Source of the DNA: Odiellus spinosus
Taxonomy: Eukaryota > Arthropoda > Arachnida > Opiliones > Phalangiidae
Length of the DNA: 64,000 nt
Reading direction: 5' to 3'
Assembly (NCBI GenBank): GCA_963920705.1
Contig: OY987229.1
Span: forward strand, 23,037,728 to 23,101,727
Shown here: positions 1-13,349 of the stretch, piece by piece
Layout: every line of letters begins with the position of its first letter
Position numbering within the stretch: position 1 is the first letter of the stretch
Position numbers and translations under genes: made by a program
The notes under the pieces: model-generated
The model's input: only the letters and a program-made list of their open reading frames with translations
Told to the model about the DNA's origin: nothing
Databases searched by the model: none

Positions 1-2416
1 TAGTTTCTTAACATAACAGAAGTTCTAAGTCAATTGCAAATATCGATTAAGAAAATTGTTTTCTCAAAATATCATTTCAACAATATTAAAATTTGGTAGA
101 ATGATATCTTCAGTTTTCGCCTTAGAAAATGACTGGCCAACGAATAAAAAAGGAAAAAAAAAAAGGGTATATTTTTCGAAGGAGACGCATTCATCACGCG
201 GATAGACACGGAAGCGAAACGCGCGGACAGCTCGCACACCGCGCGCGCGCGTCATACTCAACGATAGTGTGAACACCAAATATTCGAAGCTACGGAAACC
301 GAACGTTGCCAGGATACCTTTATCTCTCTTCACATTCGCCATGGTTTCATTGAATGAAACGAGTCGAATGGAGTTGGAACGAAACGCCGGGGCTTTCAAA
401 AGCTCGAGTTAAAAGAGAGAGAGAGAGAGAAAGGGAGAAGGAGCCGAAATCTTTGGTGTGTCTCTGGAGGACGCGTCGCGCGCCTCAAGGATAAACAACA
501 AGTTTTTCGCTCTCGGATCAAAATATATGAAAAACATTCTAGACGAATCGTATAGCGAAGGTACTACCTACTATCATCACTGTGGAATTGGAGCTAGCCG
601 CGCCGCAAGAAAAATAGCATCTGGGATTGTCAGTTTTAGAAAAAAAGGGAGAGAAAGCGAATGAAATTGATCGAGAGAACGCATCCAGGTACACTATACG
701 CAATTTACAACAAGCATTCAGAAAACGATATTAAAGTGGATATTTCAAAACACGGCAATTCAATCTATTTCATTTTAGACTCAAGGTTTGCCTATATCGT
801 ATCGTTTCTCTCCTACGACTGAGAGAATACGGCGTGATTGGAGAATGCGTTCAGAAGTTCAATTAAAAACAAGCTAGTTCATTAATTTATAATTGTCGCG
901 TTTTTTTCTATTTAAGGATTATCTGACCTCAACTTTTCAAGATATCAATCTAATTACGGTGGTTACACTCGCTTTTAAATCCCAGCTTTGTTTCCCAATT
1001 TCTAAGAAAAGTTATACGTAAGCCAATTATAGGTTCGTAATTGTATCATCGTGGGAATTGATCCCGTCTTTATAGAGCTTGGTTTAACACAAACGTTGGC
1101 GACTCCCACGCGACCCAATTCCAAGAAAAACAAGAAACCTATATATAAGGGGGAGGGGGAGATTATAAAAGTATCAAAAGGTTAAATGGCGAATGTTTGT
1201 CTAACTGTAGCTCGACGCCCGCCCAAGTTTTCTTCGTCTTTTGGTCTTTTGTTAAAGACGGAGTGAGGCTACCTTTTGTCCGAGAGCTAGTTGCTAAGCG
1301 ACTAAGAACGGACCTAGCGAAAAGTCTCGGGAGAGATGGAAGAGAGTTCTTGGTCGACACGAGCGGCGGATGGAAAGTAAGAAGGCGAAGAATCAAGCGG
1401 AAAACGGATGAGAAGAAAGAAGACACGAAGGACTCTTTAAAAATACCAAAAGTCGACCTTCTTTATCGGAGGAATTCCCGCTATGTCGGATAAGTGGTCC
1501 TCCCGCAACACTGAATCTACTCTGGCTACCGTGTACTATATTGGATCGCTGTACACTCCGAGAGACTGGACAAATATAATTGCGGGGATCTTAAAACTAA
1601 TATCCCTCATTTTTCCAGATTTTAATATTTCCAAGGAACACGGGTTTTGTCAGGTCTTCGACAAATCAGTATTACCATTCCCTGTATATTGATTTGTATT
1701 TGGTAATACGGGAAAAGTAAATGCCGAAAACTAACGCTATTTCCTCGTTTTTGAAGCGTATAATAAAACTTTAAGGCAAATTCGTTTCAAACATTAATAA
1801 AAAAAAAAAAAAAAAGCAGGTTGGTGTGGAGTGATTTTTGGGTCCCTTTACGGAGATAAGGGGGTGACAGAAAGACGGATATACTGTACGCCTGTCTGGA
1901 TGGGTCGCTGTCATCCCGAGGGATAGGGCGCTTTTTAGCCGCCTAGAGCGGATATATAAAAAAGAAAAACCCGGGGAGCGGAGGGAATCGAGTCGGTCGG
2001 AAAAAGGCAGCGAGTCGACTAATTAAAAAATCCTATTACGTGGCGGTTGGCGAAAGAGAAAAGAAGAGTCGGAGAAAAAAATAAGTGAGAGCAACGGGAA
2101 AAGGATTGAGGGCGCGGAACATCAAACCCCGCTCTCGGTTTGAGCCGTCAAGATACTCCTAAGGGACTCGACTACGCGGCCTAATTTCTCTAAATGGCAA
2201 TCGGATTTCTTCACGGCTTGTCTCATTCGCTACACGAATCCTATCCGCCAATGCAGCCACGGGTCTAACTAAAACGAACCAACGAAGGAGCTATAGGGAT
2301 CAAGAACCTCAACGAAGAAGTTAAACGGGTTGCTTATAGCTTCGCGTCATTGTCTTCTAAACTATAGGGAAATTCTCCGATGATGGCGTCTCAAATAAAT
2401 CGGTTCTTGTTACGTT
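1..2416. other. No gene recognised
   Basis: This stretch holds CpG-rich and AT-rich unique sequence. There is a short GA run at 413-430 and a poly-A at 1799-1815. A TATA-like GATATATAAAAAAG lies near 1951, followed by purine-rich DNA. Frames of up to 111 codons show no domain and overlap on both strands. Confidence 0.6.
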
Positions 2417-2537
2417 TTCAGACGAAGCGTAACTAGCCGGTTTAATCAGTTTTAACCGAGGTTTATTGAACTGAGAAAGCTACATAAACCTCGGTTAAAC
2501 CTGATTAAACCACTGCTAATCACACAACTCGTCTGAA
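2417..2537 (+). repeat. Hairpin repeat family E, copy 1
   Basis: TTCAGACGA at the left is mirrored by TCGTCTGAA at the right. Inside, 2440-2465 and 2485-2510 are inverted copies matching at 25 of 26 positions around the 19-base loop TTGAACTGAGAAAGCTACA. No target duplication is evident. It may be a small foldback transposon or a transcribed hairpin. I see no promoter that would decide. Confidence 0.7.
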
Positions 2538-3356
2538 GAGGGTAAAAAATTACTTTACAGAAAAAGGTTTTAAACTTTTGGTAACGTTTGTTAGCGCAAA
2601 GCGTTTCAGTTTTTGTTTTGTCGATTGAGTATAGATGGCGTTCCCTAGTTGGAGTTACTATCTGCCGTCATTCCACCCCGATTTATTTTCTAAGCACTGA
2701 TTGGCTAATTCAGTTCGACAGGCAGCCTCGTGGTTACGTTTACAAGTACGCGTTGTCTTTCAAGCAACTTCTCTATGTAAATAAGGTTCTTCTTATACGC
2801 GAGGGTTTATGCCCTTAGGGTTGTAAACCCTACGAGGAAATGGAAACGTTCTATACCTAACAGTACGATGCTTTGAAAGGACGATTGACCCACTTCTTAT
2901 TTTTTCTTCTTCTACGCGAAAAAAAAAACCCTAATAATCATCAAAAAAGACGGAAGTGAAATTTTTAACAACCCAATTTCGAACGAGGGGGAAAAAAAGT
3001 AATTGGAGCTCGGAAAGTTTTGGTCGATAACCTCGCAAAAATACACTAGAAAAATTCCCGAAATATTTTTTTTTTCAGCTTTAATTAGCGTTTATCAAAA
3101 ATAATCTATTTTCCTTATCAGAATTCCGACGAAATATAAAATTTTCATAGAGTTTCTCTGCCAATTATTAACGGATTTAAATACAATTTTAAAGGGAATA
3201 TATCACGCGTTCACCTAACCACGGGTTTTATTTAAATTGAGTCCGTGACGTCAACGATGGAAAATTTAAATAAAAAGATTCCAAGTAACTCAAAATCGTT
3301 TTTGAATTTAATTTTGTCGTTCGCGAAAGTAATAAATTTCCTAATATAGTGGTTAA

Positions 3357-3874
3357 AGGGAGGGTGACACCATTTTCTCCATCGCCTAAGTTTAATATTT
3401 AAAATATTAAAACGTCATTTTCCAAATTTTAAACCTCTGGGTTGAAACGCTTTTAAAAACTTCCAAAATTAAAATGTCGAAAAAATATAATTTTTTTTTT
3501 GAACTTCGTATGATGTTAAAAACCTTAGTTTCGAATAAAATGCGGAAGTTTCCGGATTAAGTACTTGTACAAAGACTAGAATTAATTGTATGCTCTAAAA
3601 CTAATAGTCACGCGACCATAGTACGATGACGTAAATATTGCGGGAAATTTTTGTTTCCAAATATTTTCAAGAAGGCGATTGTAATTAGTTTTCGTTTTTA
3701 TCTATGGAATATTGAATATTTTTTAAAGTTATCTCTCATAACATGATTCTCAAATTCAATACGGAACTCGTGAAAAAGTGTGGCAACTTTAATTTAAATT
3801 AAATTAAATTATTAAAGGGAATCTCAATTTTTTTATATAAAAAATAATTGGTTGACATAGTTTTCACCCTCTCT
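3357..3874 (+). mobile_element. Possible T2-like element, 518 bp
   Basis: TTAA at 3353-3356 is followed by AGGGAGGGTGACACC. At the right, GTTTTCACCCTCTCT precedes TTAA (3875-3878). The two ends match inverted over about 12 of 15 positions. The interior is AT-rich, with ATTAAATTAAATTATTAAAGG near 3795-3820 and nothing coding. Confidence 0.4.
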
Positions 3875-3878
3875 TTAA

Positions 3879-5233
3879 AAATGACTTTTTTTCCGTATGG
3901 AAAATAGCCTAAATAAATCGGAAAAGGGTGGCAATTTGATTCGAAAAAAAATCCTTAGGAAAAAAAGTTAGACGACAAAGATCATTTTAAATTCTTAGCG
4001 CGAAGAAAACTAAAGCGGATGTATACGTATATATAGAGTCCCTTAGGAATAAAAAATAGTCTCTGTAGATTGAAGACGATTTAGTTAGTATATAGGCCTA
4101 GAAGAAGGAGACGCAAATTGAATCGTGTATATATAGGAACGTAGTCCGATTTTTCCTATATTTTTATATTTATTTTTGCCGATTTGCCCTCGTGTCGCGC
4201 GGCAACGTTTTGGGCCATAGAGGCGCGATGGAGGACAGGAATAAGGAGGCTAAACGCTAGAGGGATTTCGAAGGCTTCAAATACAATAGAGAACTCCCCA
4301 ATAGAGAGCGTTACGAGAAAAACGAAAAAATTCCAATCTTCGACGGATACATATACATATCGAACAAAAAAAAGGAAAACCCAAAAGCGACTATATCTCC
4401 TAGTTCAGTCACAAATTTCAACTCGAAATTTCTCTTACGAAATCGATCTTTAGGCGTTAGAGACGGTAAGGGTAGGATAACTTCGTAAGCGAAGTAATCT
4501 CAGGGTGAAATAGGGACACGATTGAAACTCACAGAGAATGCTAGGATCTTCAATGTTTGGGAGCCAAGAAGAAGAAGATTCGCGAGAAGAATGAAAAGCT
4601 GAACGTTTTCTTTTTCTTCACTCTCACTCTCTCTCTTCCTCTTTCTCTCTTTTATAAACCTTCTTATCAACCTCATCTGGACTCCAAAGATAAAAAATTT
4701 CATTCTTTCTTTCTATCGGCAACGCGAGTCTCAATGCGTTATTTTTTTTCATTTCTTCTACAGTTCGAACTCTCGAAAGAAACAGGTTTAACAGCGGAGT
4801 GAGAATTTGCGCGCCTTGATTTCAATCGCGAGGCTTCGCGGCATCACTCTCTCGTCGACTATAGGGCTATTTCTCACCTAACACCTTTTTACCTTAGAGG
4901 AATTGAAAGTCAAAAGCCAATCATAAAAATCTCGGCCCAAACACAGAGATTCGCGGACTAAACTATCTCTTCTAACTTTTAATAAACTTAGGCCTACTTC
5001 GGCCCTAATTGTTTCTCCAATACCCGCAGTTATACGTATAGCATATCTTAATATATTTTGAATAGTTTTGAACATTTGGATTTCATGAAAAATCTGTAAC
5101 AGCCTAATTTTAAGATATTTCTCCATTGTTAATAGTTTTTGCTTTCACGTAATTAGAACTATGGTTCAACTGCAAGTTGTTGAGCGCGAGTTTAATTATG
5201 AAACACGAAATTTCTCTCTCATTAGCATCTTAC
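3879..5233. other. No gene recognised
   Basis: AT-rich sequence with several TATATA words near 4030 and 4130 and a CT-rich stretch at 4600-4650. The frames here have strongly biased composition driven by AAG and CTT runs and no domain. Confidence 0.6.
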
Positions 5234-5525
5234 CAAGAAGGATCAGATAAGGAGAGGAAAAGTGGGGCTGCGTTGAGTTAGAGAGAGAAGAGCCAACCTC
5301 CCACTCGGGTGGAAAGGGGGGATAGGAAATTCTCGAGGTAAACTGTTGTCACGTGGTCGCTAGCTAGCGCGTCTCATAAAGGATTCGTTTTACCCACGTG
5401 ACAACAATTTACCACGAAGCATCTCTACCCCCGTCTGTCCCCCGTTCTCCCAGAGTGGGAGTTTAGGCCGACGCAGTAGGAGCCGCGCCGTTCCCACATT
5501 TCCTCTCCTTATCTGAACCTTCTTG
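5234..5525 (+). mobile_element. MITE family B, copy 1, target duplication ATCTTAC
   Basis: The 292-bp element opens CAAGAAGGATCAGATAAG and closes with the near reverse complement ending CCTTCTTG. ATCTTAC is duplicated exactly at 5227-5233 and 5526-5532. Nested inverted repeats lie inside: CCCACTCGGGTGG with CCAGAGTGGGAG, then GTTGTCACGTGG with CCCACGTGACAAC around GCTAGCTAGC. A single strand could fold into one long hairpin. No protein is encoded. Confidence 0.95.
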
Positions 5526-6721
5526 ATCTTACCTTTTTAAAGAAACGGTAGCGAGAGAGAGGGAGAGAGAGAGAGAGAGAAGATTGGCATCAATATGGTA
5601 ATAAATTTTCATTTCATTGGCGAGCCAGAAAAATCGTCTTCAATATAAAGTAAAAAAAAAGCCAGACTCACTAAGCGTGATAAATCTAGCCTCATCCTCC
5701 TTACAAACCTTTTTCTTAATCCTGCACGCGTGAATATAAAGACCTATATAAGATCGAGAGAGTTTTAGTGGGAAACATCCCCTTGACGAACCCAGGCTTG
5801 TTTTATTCTCCCGAGACTTTCATTTAATTTTTAGGCGCGGCGAAAGAGAGGATCGAAGCCCGGGCCAAGTAGCTTCCGAAGAATATTTCAAGTGGACCCA
5901 ACCCTTTATAAAATAAAAATCAGCTTCAGTTTATAAGTACTACTTTTTACGTAGACGGATAAAGTGCGAGTAACCTTCCGCCGTAATAGTTAGGTTATTT
6001 TTCTTGGAAATCCCTTGATTAGGTTCTCGTAAGAAAGATTTCAATAAAACTGGGTAAGATTTTTGAGCTTCAAGTTTCAAATAATAACTAAATGGTCGCG
6101 TTAGAATATTATTATTTTAACCAAGTTAACGTTCGTTGCGAATCTTTAAATAAAAACTCAAGTTCCAATTGCAACAGAGATGCCCAAATGATCGAACACC
6201 TTGACGTTTCTAGAAACGAATAGACACTAGCTTGCGGATAAATATCTAAATAAAGCAAAATGCATGGGTGGATTGGTTTCCCAGACATATACGGGTTGAA
6301 GTAATACCCAGAATCTTTATTTTATCCATCCCCATTCCATTTCTCGTGTTTGGAATTCAATATTTATACACAAACGGAAACTAAAACAGAGAAAAATATT
6401 TTGCCAAAGGAGAAGACACGTAAATAAGCGGAGAGGCTTTCGGCCGTCAGATTCTAAAATATAAAAAAAAAAAAAAAAAAATGATGGCGTGTTTCCTTCC
6501 TGTTCTTATATGGCGAACACTCGCGGCCAATTTTAAATTCAAACTCAGACTTAAGGTGGAAAGAAATACTAAAAGATTCAGCTCTCCCCGTTATATATAA
6601 GTCAACCGATCCACGAATTTATAGAGATGGTTTTACAAGAAACACTACAATCTCATACCGAATAGAAAGCGAACCTTACTTAAAGAGAAAAAATATATCT
6701 CAAGACGTTCTCTATGGGAAG

Positions 6722-6931
6722 TTTTCCCGCCATTTTTAGTCCTCAGTCGCGTTACGGGCTAAATAAGTCCTCCCACGCGCTAAGTAAGTCCACCCTTTTC
6801 ATAAATACACGCCGCAGAGGCGGGTTAAACCATCGAGTTACGAATAAACTATTTCCTGAAAAGGACTCCTCGTTATGGCCCAAATTCGAATTCAGAGTTT
6901 CCAATACAATATATCCATTTTTCGCGCCAAA
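6722..6931. promoter_or_regulatory. Two E2F-like sites
   Basis: TTTTCCCGCCAT at 6722-6733 and TTTCGCGCCAAA at 6920-6931 lie about 200 bp apart. The second is a perfect palindromic-type E2F site. The calls rest on motif match only. I see no TATA box or exon next to them. Confidence 0.35.
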
Positions 6932-7487
6932 TATCTGAGCAACTTATGGGTTTTGAAAAGGAGAGAACTAACATACAAACAGCGCCTCTTTTCACTCTTC
7001 ACGAAGATGCCCAAAATATCATCGTTTATGGCTATTCTTTCGTTAGTTATCAAACAAAAATGAATACGATTAATAGAAATAAAAATAATTACGACTTTGC
7101 TACTCCCGCAATTAATTCGATTGAAAGTTTTAATGAATTTTTGTAATATTAAAGATTCTTATTAACCCTAATTGCGTGTGGGTTTCTTTGGCCCACGTAC
7201 CTAGTAACTCGTCTCTGAATAGACGGTAGATCACGACGGATCAAGGCTATAATGGACAAAGGGGGCAAAAGGTCCCGAAGGAAAAATGGAATTTCTTATA
7301 CCTTAGTCATATACGCGAGTTTGAGTTTCGAACGAGCTCAGAGATAGCGTTCCTTAGGAATCTACGGGTTTGGATTGTAAGTGACGAAGAGGAGGTAAGT
7401 CTTGGACGCGTTCTGAAAAACGAAACTGGATTCTGTATAAAAAGAAGCCCGAAAGGATGGATGGATGGAGGAGAGAGAAGGGAAGGG

Positions 7488-7525
7488 TATATAAGCGCGC
7501 GAGATGGTCCTGGCTACGAGAAGCG
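7488..7525 (+). promoter_or_regulatory. Possible TATA-type core promoter
   Basis: GGGTATATAAGCGCGCGAG is a good TATA box in a CpG-rich setting, after a purine-rich GGATGGATGGATGG stretch. No exon is recognised downstream. Chance TATA words are frequent in this AT-rich DNA. Confidence 0.2.
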
Positions 7526-7815
7526 ATCGCTCAATATAACAAGCTCATGAAAAATTCAAAACCACCTTACTTATACACTACCGCGAGTATCCACCAAGGA
7601 GACAAAAATATGGAAGCCAAAGAATAACGCTCCCCCGCAAAACCGAAAAGTACAAGTCTCCACCCAAAAACAACTTTTGGATAACAACAGATTCAGCGCC
7701 AAATTCGCGAATGCTAGAGTTCAATGAAAGCTTCAAAAACGGACAATTGAAGCGTAATTTCACAATATTTCGCATTCAATATTGAAAGAATATATATGGA
7801 ATCAGCGAGTGATAA

Positions 7816-7935
7816 ATTGATGCGTCATAGGTGTCATCCACCTTAGTGAGGGAGTTACAGTATTCGCCCTTACAAGCGTAACCCCAATAAGGGGGTTACA
7901 TCTTTTACCCTTGGCTCTCTGTTATCTCCCTATTA
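7816..7935 (-). repeat. Dispersed repeat family D, copy 1
   Basis: Read on the minus strand, this 120-bp block aligns with 24510-24659. Both run from AATAGGGAGATA through an AACCCCCTTA block and a CCCTCACTAAGG block to a TGACG(T/C)ATCAAT end. The two inner blocks are rough reverse complements of each other, so the repeat is palindromic. Ends and target duplication are unclear. Confidence 0.65.
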
Positions 7936-10806
7936 TAGAGACTTGGCAATTTGAACTTAACTTAAACAATGAAAGGTATTCATCAGGTCACGGAACCCTG
8001 GGTGCCTCAACTTTGAATCTTTCCCCTTGACATGGAAGTCACTTTATCCAAGAACTTATTACAATCATTTTCGCGCTCATAATGAGTTATATTTCAATAC
8101 AATGGTACTGATAAGTAAGAGTTGTCCTTTGTGACAAAATATACACACGCGTATATGTAAAACGTCACTGAGTGACCGAATTTCGTGGGCGGTAAAAAAA
8201 AGTGGATTTCCATAGAGAATTGAGGTACCTTTTAAGGCTGCAACTCGCGTACCGATAGGTATAAGGGGACAGGCTTTTGGAAGGAATTGCGGCGAGGACA
8301 AAAACGAGCCGGCAGTTTAGTTATATATAGTTATAGGTTATAGAGTAGAAGAAGACACACCCACACGCCGCTGGGCCACCCATCGACTTTTTGAAGTCTT
8401 CAATATGTAAAAAGGGCAAAGGAGCTTATTTCTATATATACAAGGCTTTCGGGTTTGACGTTCAATAAAACCATCCCGCGAATACTATCCATGTTTGAGT
8501 TCATGGCGAACTATAAGGGTAAGAATTCCTATCAATATACGTTTCTTTTAATTCGCAATTTCCTGACGAACAAATCCTTTTTGGGTGGCGTATACTATCT
8601 CTCGTACGGCTGGCAATTTCTTAGTTGTAAAATTGGGAAAATGACACGGACAATACGGGGTACATCTTTATAAGTCGACTTCTGTCGACCCCCCGGGGGA
8701 TGAAGGGGTATAAGAGGATACTTCTATCTTCTTGACTCGCGTAAGGAAATATATATATAAAATATGTTTTAAGTCAGGCTTTTATTTTTTAAGGCGTTCC
8801 CGGGGTTTTATTGGACGCGAAAGAGGGGGGCGATATGTCAAAATGGATGACGCCGACACCACCGCTAAGAAATGAAGTTTAAGATTACTTACAGCAAATT
8901 CACTCCAGGATAGTCTTGTCAAGTCCGCACTCTCTTCTTCTTCCAGAGCCAAGAACGGAGCGGAGGAATAAAAAGACCAACGGTGGACGTTTCGGGTCGA
9001 CCCTATGTCAAAAAGAAAAAAAAAAATAAGATAAAAAAAATGTTTTTTTGAAGTCTTAAAATATGAAAGATTTGAAAGAGCTTGAGAGACTCGAGAGAGC
9101 TTATGGGAATAAAAGACTAATTGGAGATTTTTGATTGGATTTCAGCCATCAACGTTTGGCGCTAAATTATTCATGCGTTTCATTGAACCTTTTTTTTCTT
9201 CTAGTATCGAGCTAACTATTTAATTAATATTTTATAACCCTTTCAATCTCTTTGTATAAATAAGTAATTTGAATTTAGTATTTTCTACATACTCTTGTTT
9301 AAAGTGGGTTAACATAGACTACTTTCTTTTCTACGAGACTAAACATTATGTATCAATCCTCCGCATCTTTTCTTTATTAAACAACTTGTATTTTGTTTCA
9401 TATAAAAGTTAAATAAATCCTTTTTCAATATGTAATTTAAATTCTATCTCTAAATGGAAATTTTGTATCCATATTTAAATTTATAATAAAAATTCCCCTC
9501 ACTTCTACGTCATCAATATGGTGACGTGATTTCGCTATTGTATAGAGACTACAGTTGATTCTCGCGCTGGCACGAGTAATAAGTTCGCTTTCGCGCGGTC
9601 TTTTTAGTAAAAGTACTTAATCAAGATCAAGTCCTATTATTATAAAGTTCGCCTTAACTTATATGTGTGGAAAAATATTGCCTTAGTTTAAGTATACTAT
9701 GAAAAGCCTTTAAATTTGTTAACATAATTTAATTTTTTTATTTATTGAAATGATAGCTATAAGCGCAAATAGATCAATAAATAAAAATGACTTCAAAGTT
9801 TCAATTACTCTATTTAAAAGTTATTTCACGCAACAAGCTAGTAAACTCCAATCATACTAAGCAAAAACCAGCTTAACTGAAGAAGAGTCATTTTTGGAAT
9901 CGGGGGGATTGGGTGGTTAACCCATTTTCACGTTGTTTTCCCCCATACCAATTGGTTAATAGAATTTGTTCCTATTGTGTTGGCCCAGGAAAGCTCAGTA
10001 ATATACTAACAAAAATCAAGTTGGTAACCCTTTATCACCCCGAATGTCTATATACCGTAGATTAACTGAAATTAGTGGAATGGGCGGCGTTGGTATATAA
10101 ATAACTCATTTTCCTGACGAAGTTTTTTAGAGCAGCTTCTAGATAATAGAAGAGAATAACCAATCATTTTTAAACACTCTCTTCTCTATTGAAAGTTTCG
10201 AAAATAGGAAAATAAAAAAAAAAAAATCAGGAGCTGCTTCGTATAATAAGTGGCTCAATATCCCTAGGAAAGAATGTGACCAGCGAGGAAAGGGGTAGAG
10301 GAAGGAGTTCTGGCTAAAATAGGGTCAATTACCGCTCAAACGCCATACGGTAGCCCGTATTTAAGAGGGAGGAGGTCTCCCGCAAATGATGATGACGTTT
10401 AGAAGCCAGAGACGAGAAAGAGAGAGAGATAGGTAACTGCGGGGTGTGTATGGAAGTCGATATTTAAGAAGCCTTTCTCTCTCTCTCTCTCTTTCAATCG
10501 CTCTTTGGATGGAAAAAGTTACAATGTAACTTATACCCTTTATTCTATATAGCGAGGTAAAAATAAAATTTTTTTACAAAACCGATGTAGAACTCGTAGG
10601 AATATTAAATCAAAAATATTCGGTTCAGAAAATATTAAATTATATCGATATATATCGATTTTTATCTTAAAAATAGGCATGATTATTGGCAACAACCATT
10701 TTTAACTTCAACCCAGTTTATAAGAATTTAAAACAATTGTTTAGAACTGAGGCCTGCTAATTAAACAGGGATATTTGTTAATCGAAAAAGCTAAAATTAC
10801 TTAAAC

Positions 10807-11143
10807 CAGAAGCCGATGAAACCCTCCTTTGAAGTCTACTACTCCAATGTTCCATATAGCGCTCCTCTCTGTATGGGTAAAATTCACAATTTTACGAGTT
10901 AGAAGGGGTCCTACTTCATCCCCCCTGTCTACGGAAAATTGGAAATTCTCTCTCTCCACAAACGACGACGTTTTTTGGACCAACTCTAAAGCTGCTGGAG
11001 ATATTCGCTCGACGAACTCCCGCGCCGAAAACATCTACCGTTAGGAGGCGTACCAATCGCGCCTTTTGAGAATAACCCATACAGAGAGGGGTAGAAAAGA
11101 CCCGGGAGTAATAGACTTCAAAGGAGGGTTTCATTGGCTTCTG
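10807..11143 (+). mobile_element. MITE family A, copy 1
   Basis: The element is 337 bp with terminal inverted repeats opening CAGAAGCCGATGAAACCC and closing with the reverse complement, one base changed near the right end. The inverted match is near perfect for about 38 bp and resumes at CTCTCTGTATGGGT further in. The 7-bp flanks CTTAAAC and ATTAGGC are a poor match, so the target duplication has decayed or this copy has been rearranged. It differs from copy 2 at only about a dozen positions. No transposase is encoded. The roughly 70-codon frames open on both strands recur in most copies and follow from the shared sequence. Confidence 0.9.
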
Positions 11144-11835
11144 ATTAGGCTATAAGATATATATAAAAAATTGTTCGTCAAACTTAATCTCTCGATAATT
11201 TTTAGAAAAGCTCATTTTAACGATTTTTATTTTTCTCCAAATTTAAATTGCAGCCTAACAGACTTAAGACCAACCAAAATCCTTAGACATTTTCGACGTC
11301 TTTTGTATATACGCGTTCACCCAAAAGAGTATAGATCTATTATTTCTCCGTTCCATCGTATAAACAAGCCTAGAAAGGCTTATTTTTGCGGCTCAAGAAA
11401 AAGGATTACGTATATAAATGGGTCGTCGGAGTGGTCAAGCGTAAATCATAGCGTGACAACTATTTCCGGATTATCGTAAGACCCTTTCCTTCGTTCTTAA
11501 AGCGGCGTGTAGAGAGAATAGATAGAAAGAACAGAGACATCACGGTATTAGAGATAAATGGCCGGGTTAGCGTCTATATATAGAGCAAAATATTACCGAG
11601 ACCTCCGTAAGACAATGATTCCTAATATGATACCCGAGTACGTCTCTTTCTCTCTCCCCTTCCTTCCTCCAATCATCCTCAAATAATAAGAGCAAAAATA
11701 TAGACCCCGAGGTCGTAAGAAAGATGGGTTCGCGCGGTTTATCCAATTGGATAAGAAAGAAACGAGTCTTCCAAGTTTCCACCTAATTCAATCTTAGGAC
11801 AAAAACGGACAAAATATCCGTCGTAAGTGTAATAC

Positions 11836-12172
11836 CAGAAGCCGATGAAACCCTCCTTTGAAGTCTACTACTCCAATGTTCCATATAGCGCTCCTCTCTG
11901 TATGGGTAAAATTCACAATTTTACGAGTTAGAAGGGGTCCTACTTCATCCCCCCTGTCTACGGAAAATTGGAAATTCTCTCTCTCCACAAACGACGACGT
12001 TTTTTGGACGAACTCCGAGGCTGCTAGAGTTATTCGCTCGACGAACTCCCGCTCCGAAAACATCTACCGTTAGGAGGCGTACGGATCGCGCCTTTTGAGA
12101 ATAACCCATACAGAGAGGGGTAGACAAGACCCGGGAGTAATAGACTTCAAAGGAGGGTTTCATCGGCTTCTG
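11836..12172 (+). mobile_element. MITE family A, copy 2, target duplication GTAATAC
   Basis: This 337-bp copy has perfect termini and a perfect 7-bp direct repeat GTAATAC at 11829-11835 and 12173-12179. It lies 692 bp from copy 1 in the same orientation and is about 97% identical to it by eye. Having its own duplication shows it inserted independently and did not arise by tandem duplication of copy 1. It sits next to the downstream end of the minus-strand open frame at 12187-12423. Confidence 0.95.
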
Positions 12173-12186
12173 GTAATACCAAAAGT

Positions 12187-12423
12187 CTAACTATTTATTC
12201 CATAAAAGTAAACAGCCCCCCGTGTTTTCATACTATCAGAAAAGGTATAGGTAATTGTACCGGCAGATAATGATTTGAAACACTCTAGCGGAGAAATTCT
12301 GGAGTTGGAGAGGATGGAGACAATATTGCCAAGCGTGGCCCGCCTAAATTCAGTCCCTCTCTCCCGACTCAAAATATCGAAGGAAGAGTCCAAACCACTC
12401 GAGCTAGACAGGGGTGATGACAT
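12187..12423 (-). pseudogene. Possible gag/ORF1-like relic, 78 residues
   Basis: The minus-strand frame opens with MSSPLSSSSGLDSS after CCAAAA and runs 78 codons to a stop just before MITE A copy 2. Its middle, NIVSILSNSRISPLECFKSL followed by a GTITYTF stretch, has the look of the N-terminal part of gag or ORF1 proteins of retroelements, where a helix is followed by a strand-rich turn. That is an impression from pattern only, not a family match. The DNA around its start recurs at 49320-49382, which supports a dispersed-repeat origin. It may instead be a host exon or chance. Confidence 0.3.
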
Positions 12424-13349
12424 TTTTGGCTATTTTTAAGTGATGGGATTTCAAATATGAACAGCGTAAACTGACTCATTTTGAAATAAATATGAAATTT
12501 ATTTTTTCGCGACTTTGATAATTAACCACGAAATCTTTGAGCATTCTAGATTGATTAAACATAACGCGTTATAAAGAGACTAATATCCCTTTAAGGAAAT
12601 AGTGGAAAGAGTCAAGGGGGACCAGGAGATAATACCCGGATGGATAATCTTGAAAGATGATCGATGGCTTCGCGCGAGTGCTCCAAGAAAAAGAATTGTT
12701 CGGATCTCCTCTAACATTTAACTCATTGCGAGTGAGGTACCCTCTAGGATCTACTTTAATCACTATGGTACTTCAAAACTATGTATAAATCCGCTAGGGG
12801 TTTTCCCTATTCCGCAAAACGCAATAAAACTTCGCGCAACCGTACGGCGTTTCTTACTATCCCCATAGAAATAAAATAGACCAGTTATAGACAGAAAATT
12901 TCAAAGAAAAATATAATAATTCAAGACGATTCTCAAGTTTGATATAGAAAAAGAATTTTAAGTATTTAAAATTTCATTGAAATTTTCAATTATCTCCTTC
13001 ACCGAATAAACTATAGTTAATCCTACAATTAAGCGTTTATAATCAAAGATTTCTGGACTTTTACACTTAGTAGTTTCACGTACGCGTACGTGGGTCTCTT
13101 CTACAACACTCTGGTCATTATTTAATAACTTTAGCCTCGTTATTAATTACAAATATCATTTATTGTTCAATAGAGAGTTTGGAAACTAAAACGTACAACG
13201 GTCACGTGATCTAATAATCACATTCTACACGTGACAAGGTTCGTTCTATTAAAGGTAGCTAGGCGTATACGTACGCGTTCTTCGAATTCATTTTTAAATT
13301 TAAATCTAAAAGTTACGATGACCCGTAAAACTTAATATTTTTTATTTAA

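Larger units (their letters stand above)
5533..10806. other. Mostly unique non-coding DNA
   Basis: It contains the E2F-like sites at 6.7-6.9 kb, a TATA candidate at 7488 and family D copy 1. A run of A lies at 6463-6480 and a CT tract at 10472-10494. Short frames such as 6714-6938 and 8455-8673 show no recognisable protein. Confidence 0.6.

Noticed and set aside
9890-10060. GGTTAACCC-containing imperfect inverted pair
   Set aside because: The two arms agree only loosely and no flanking duplication was seen.
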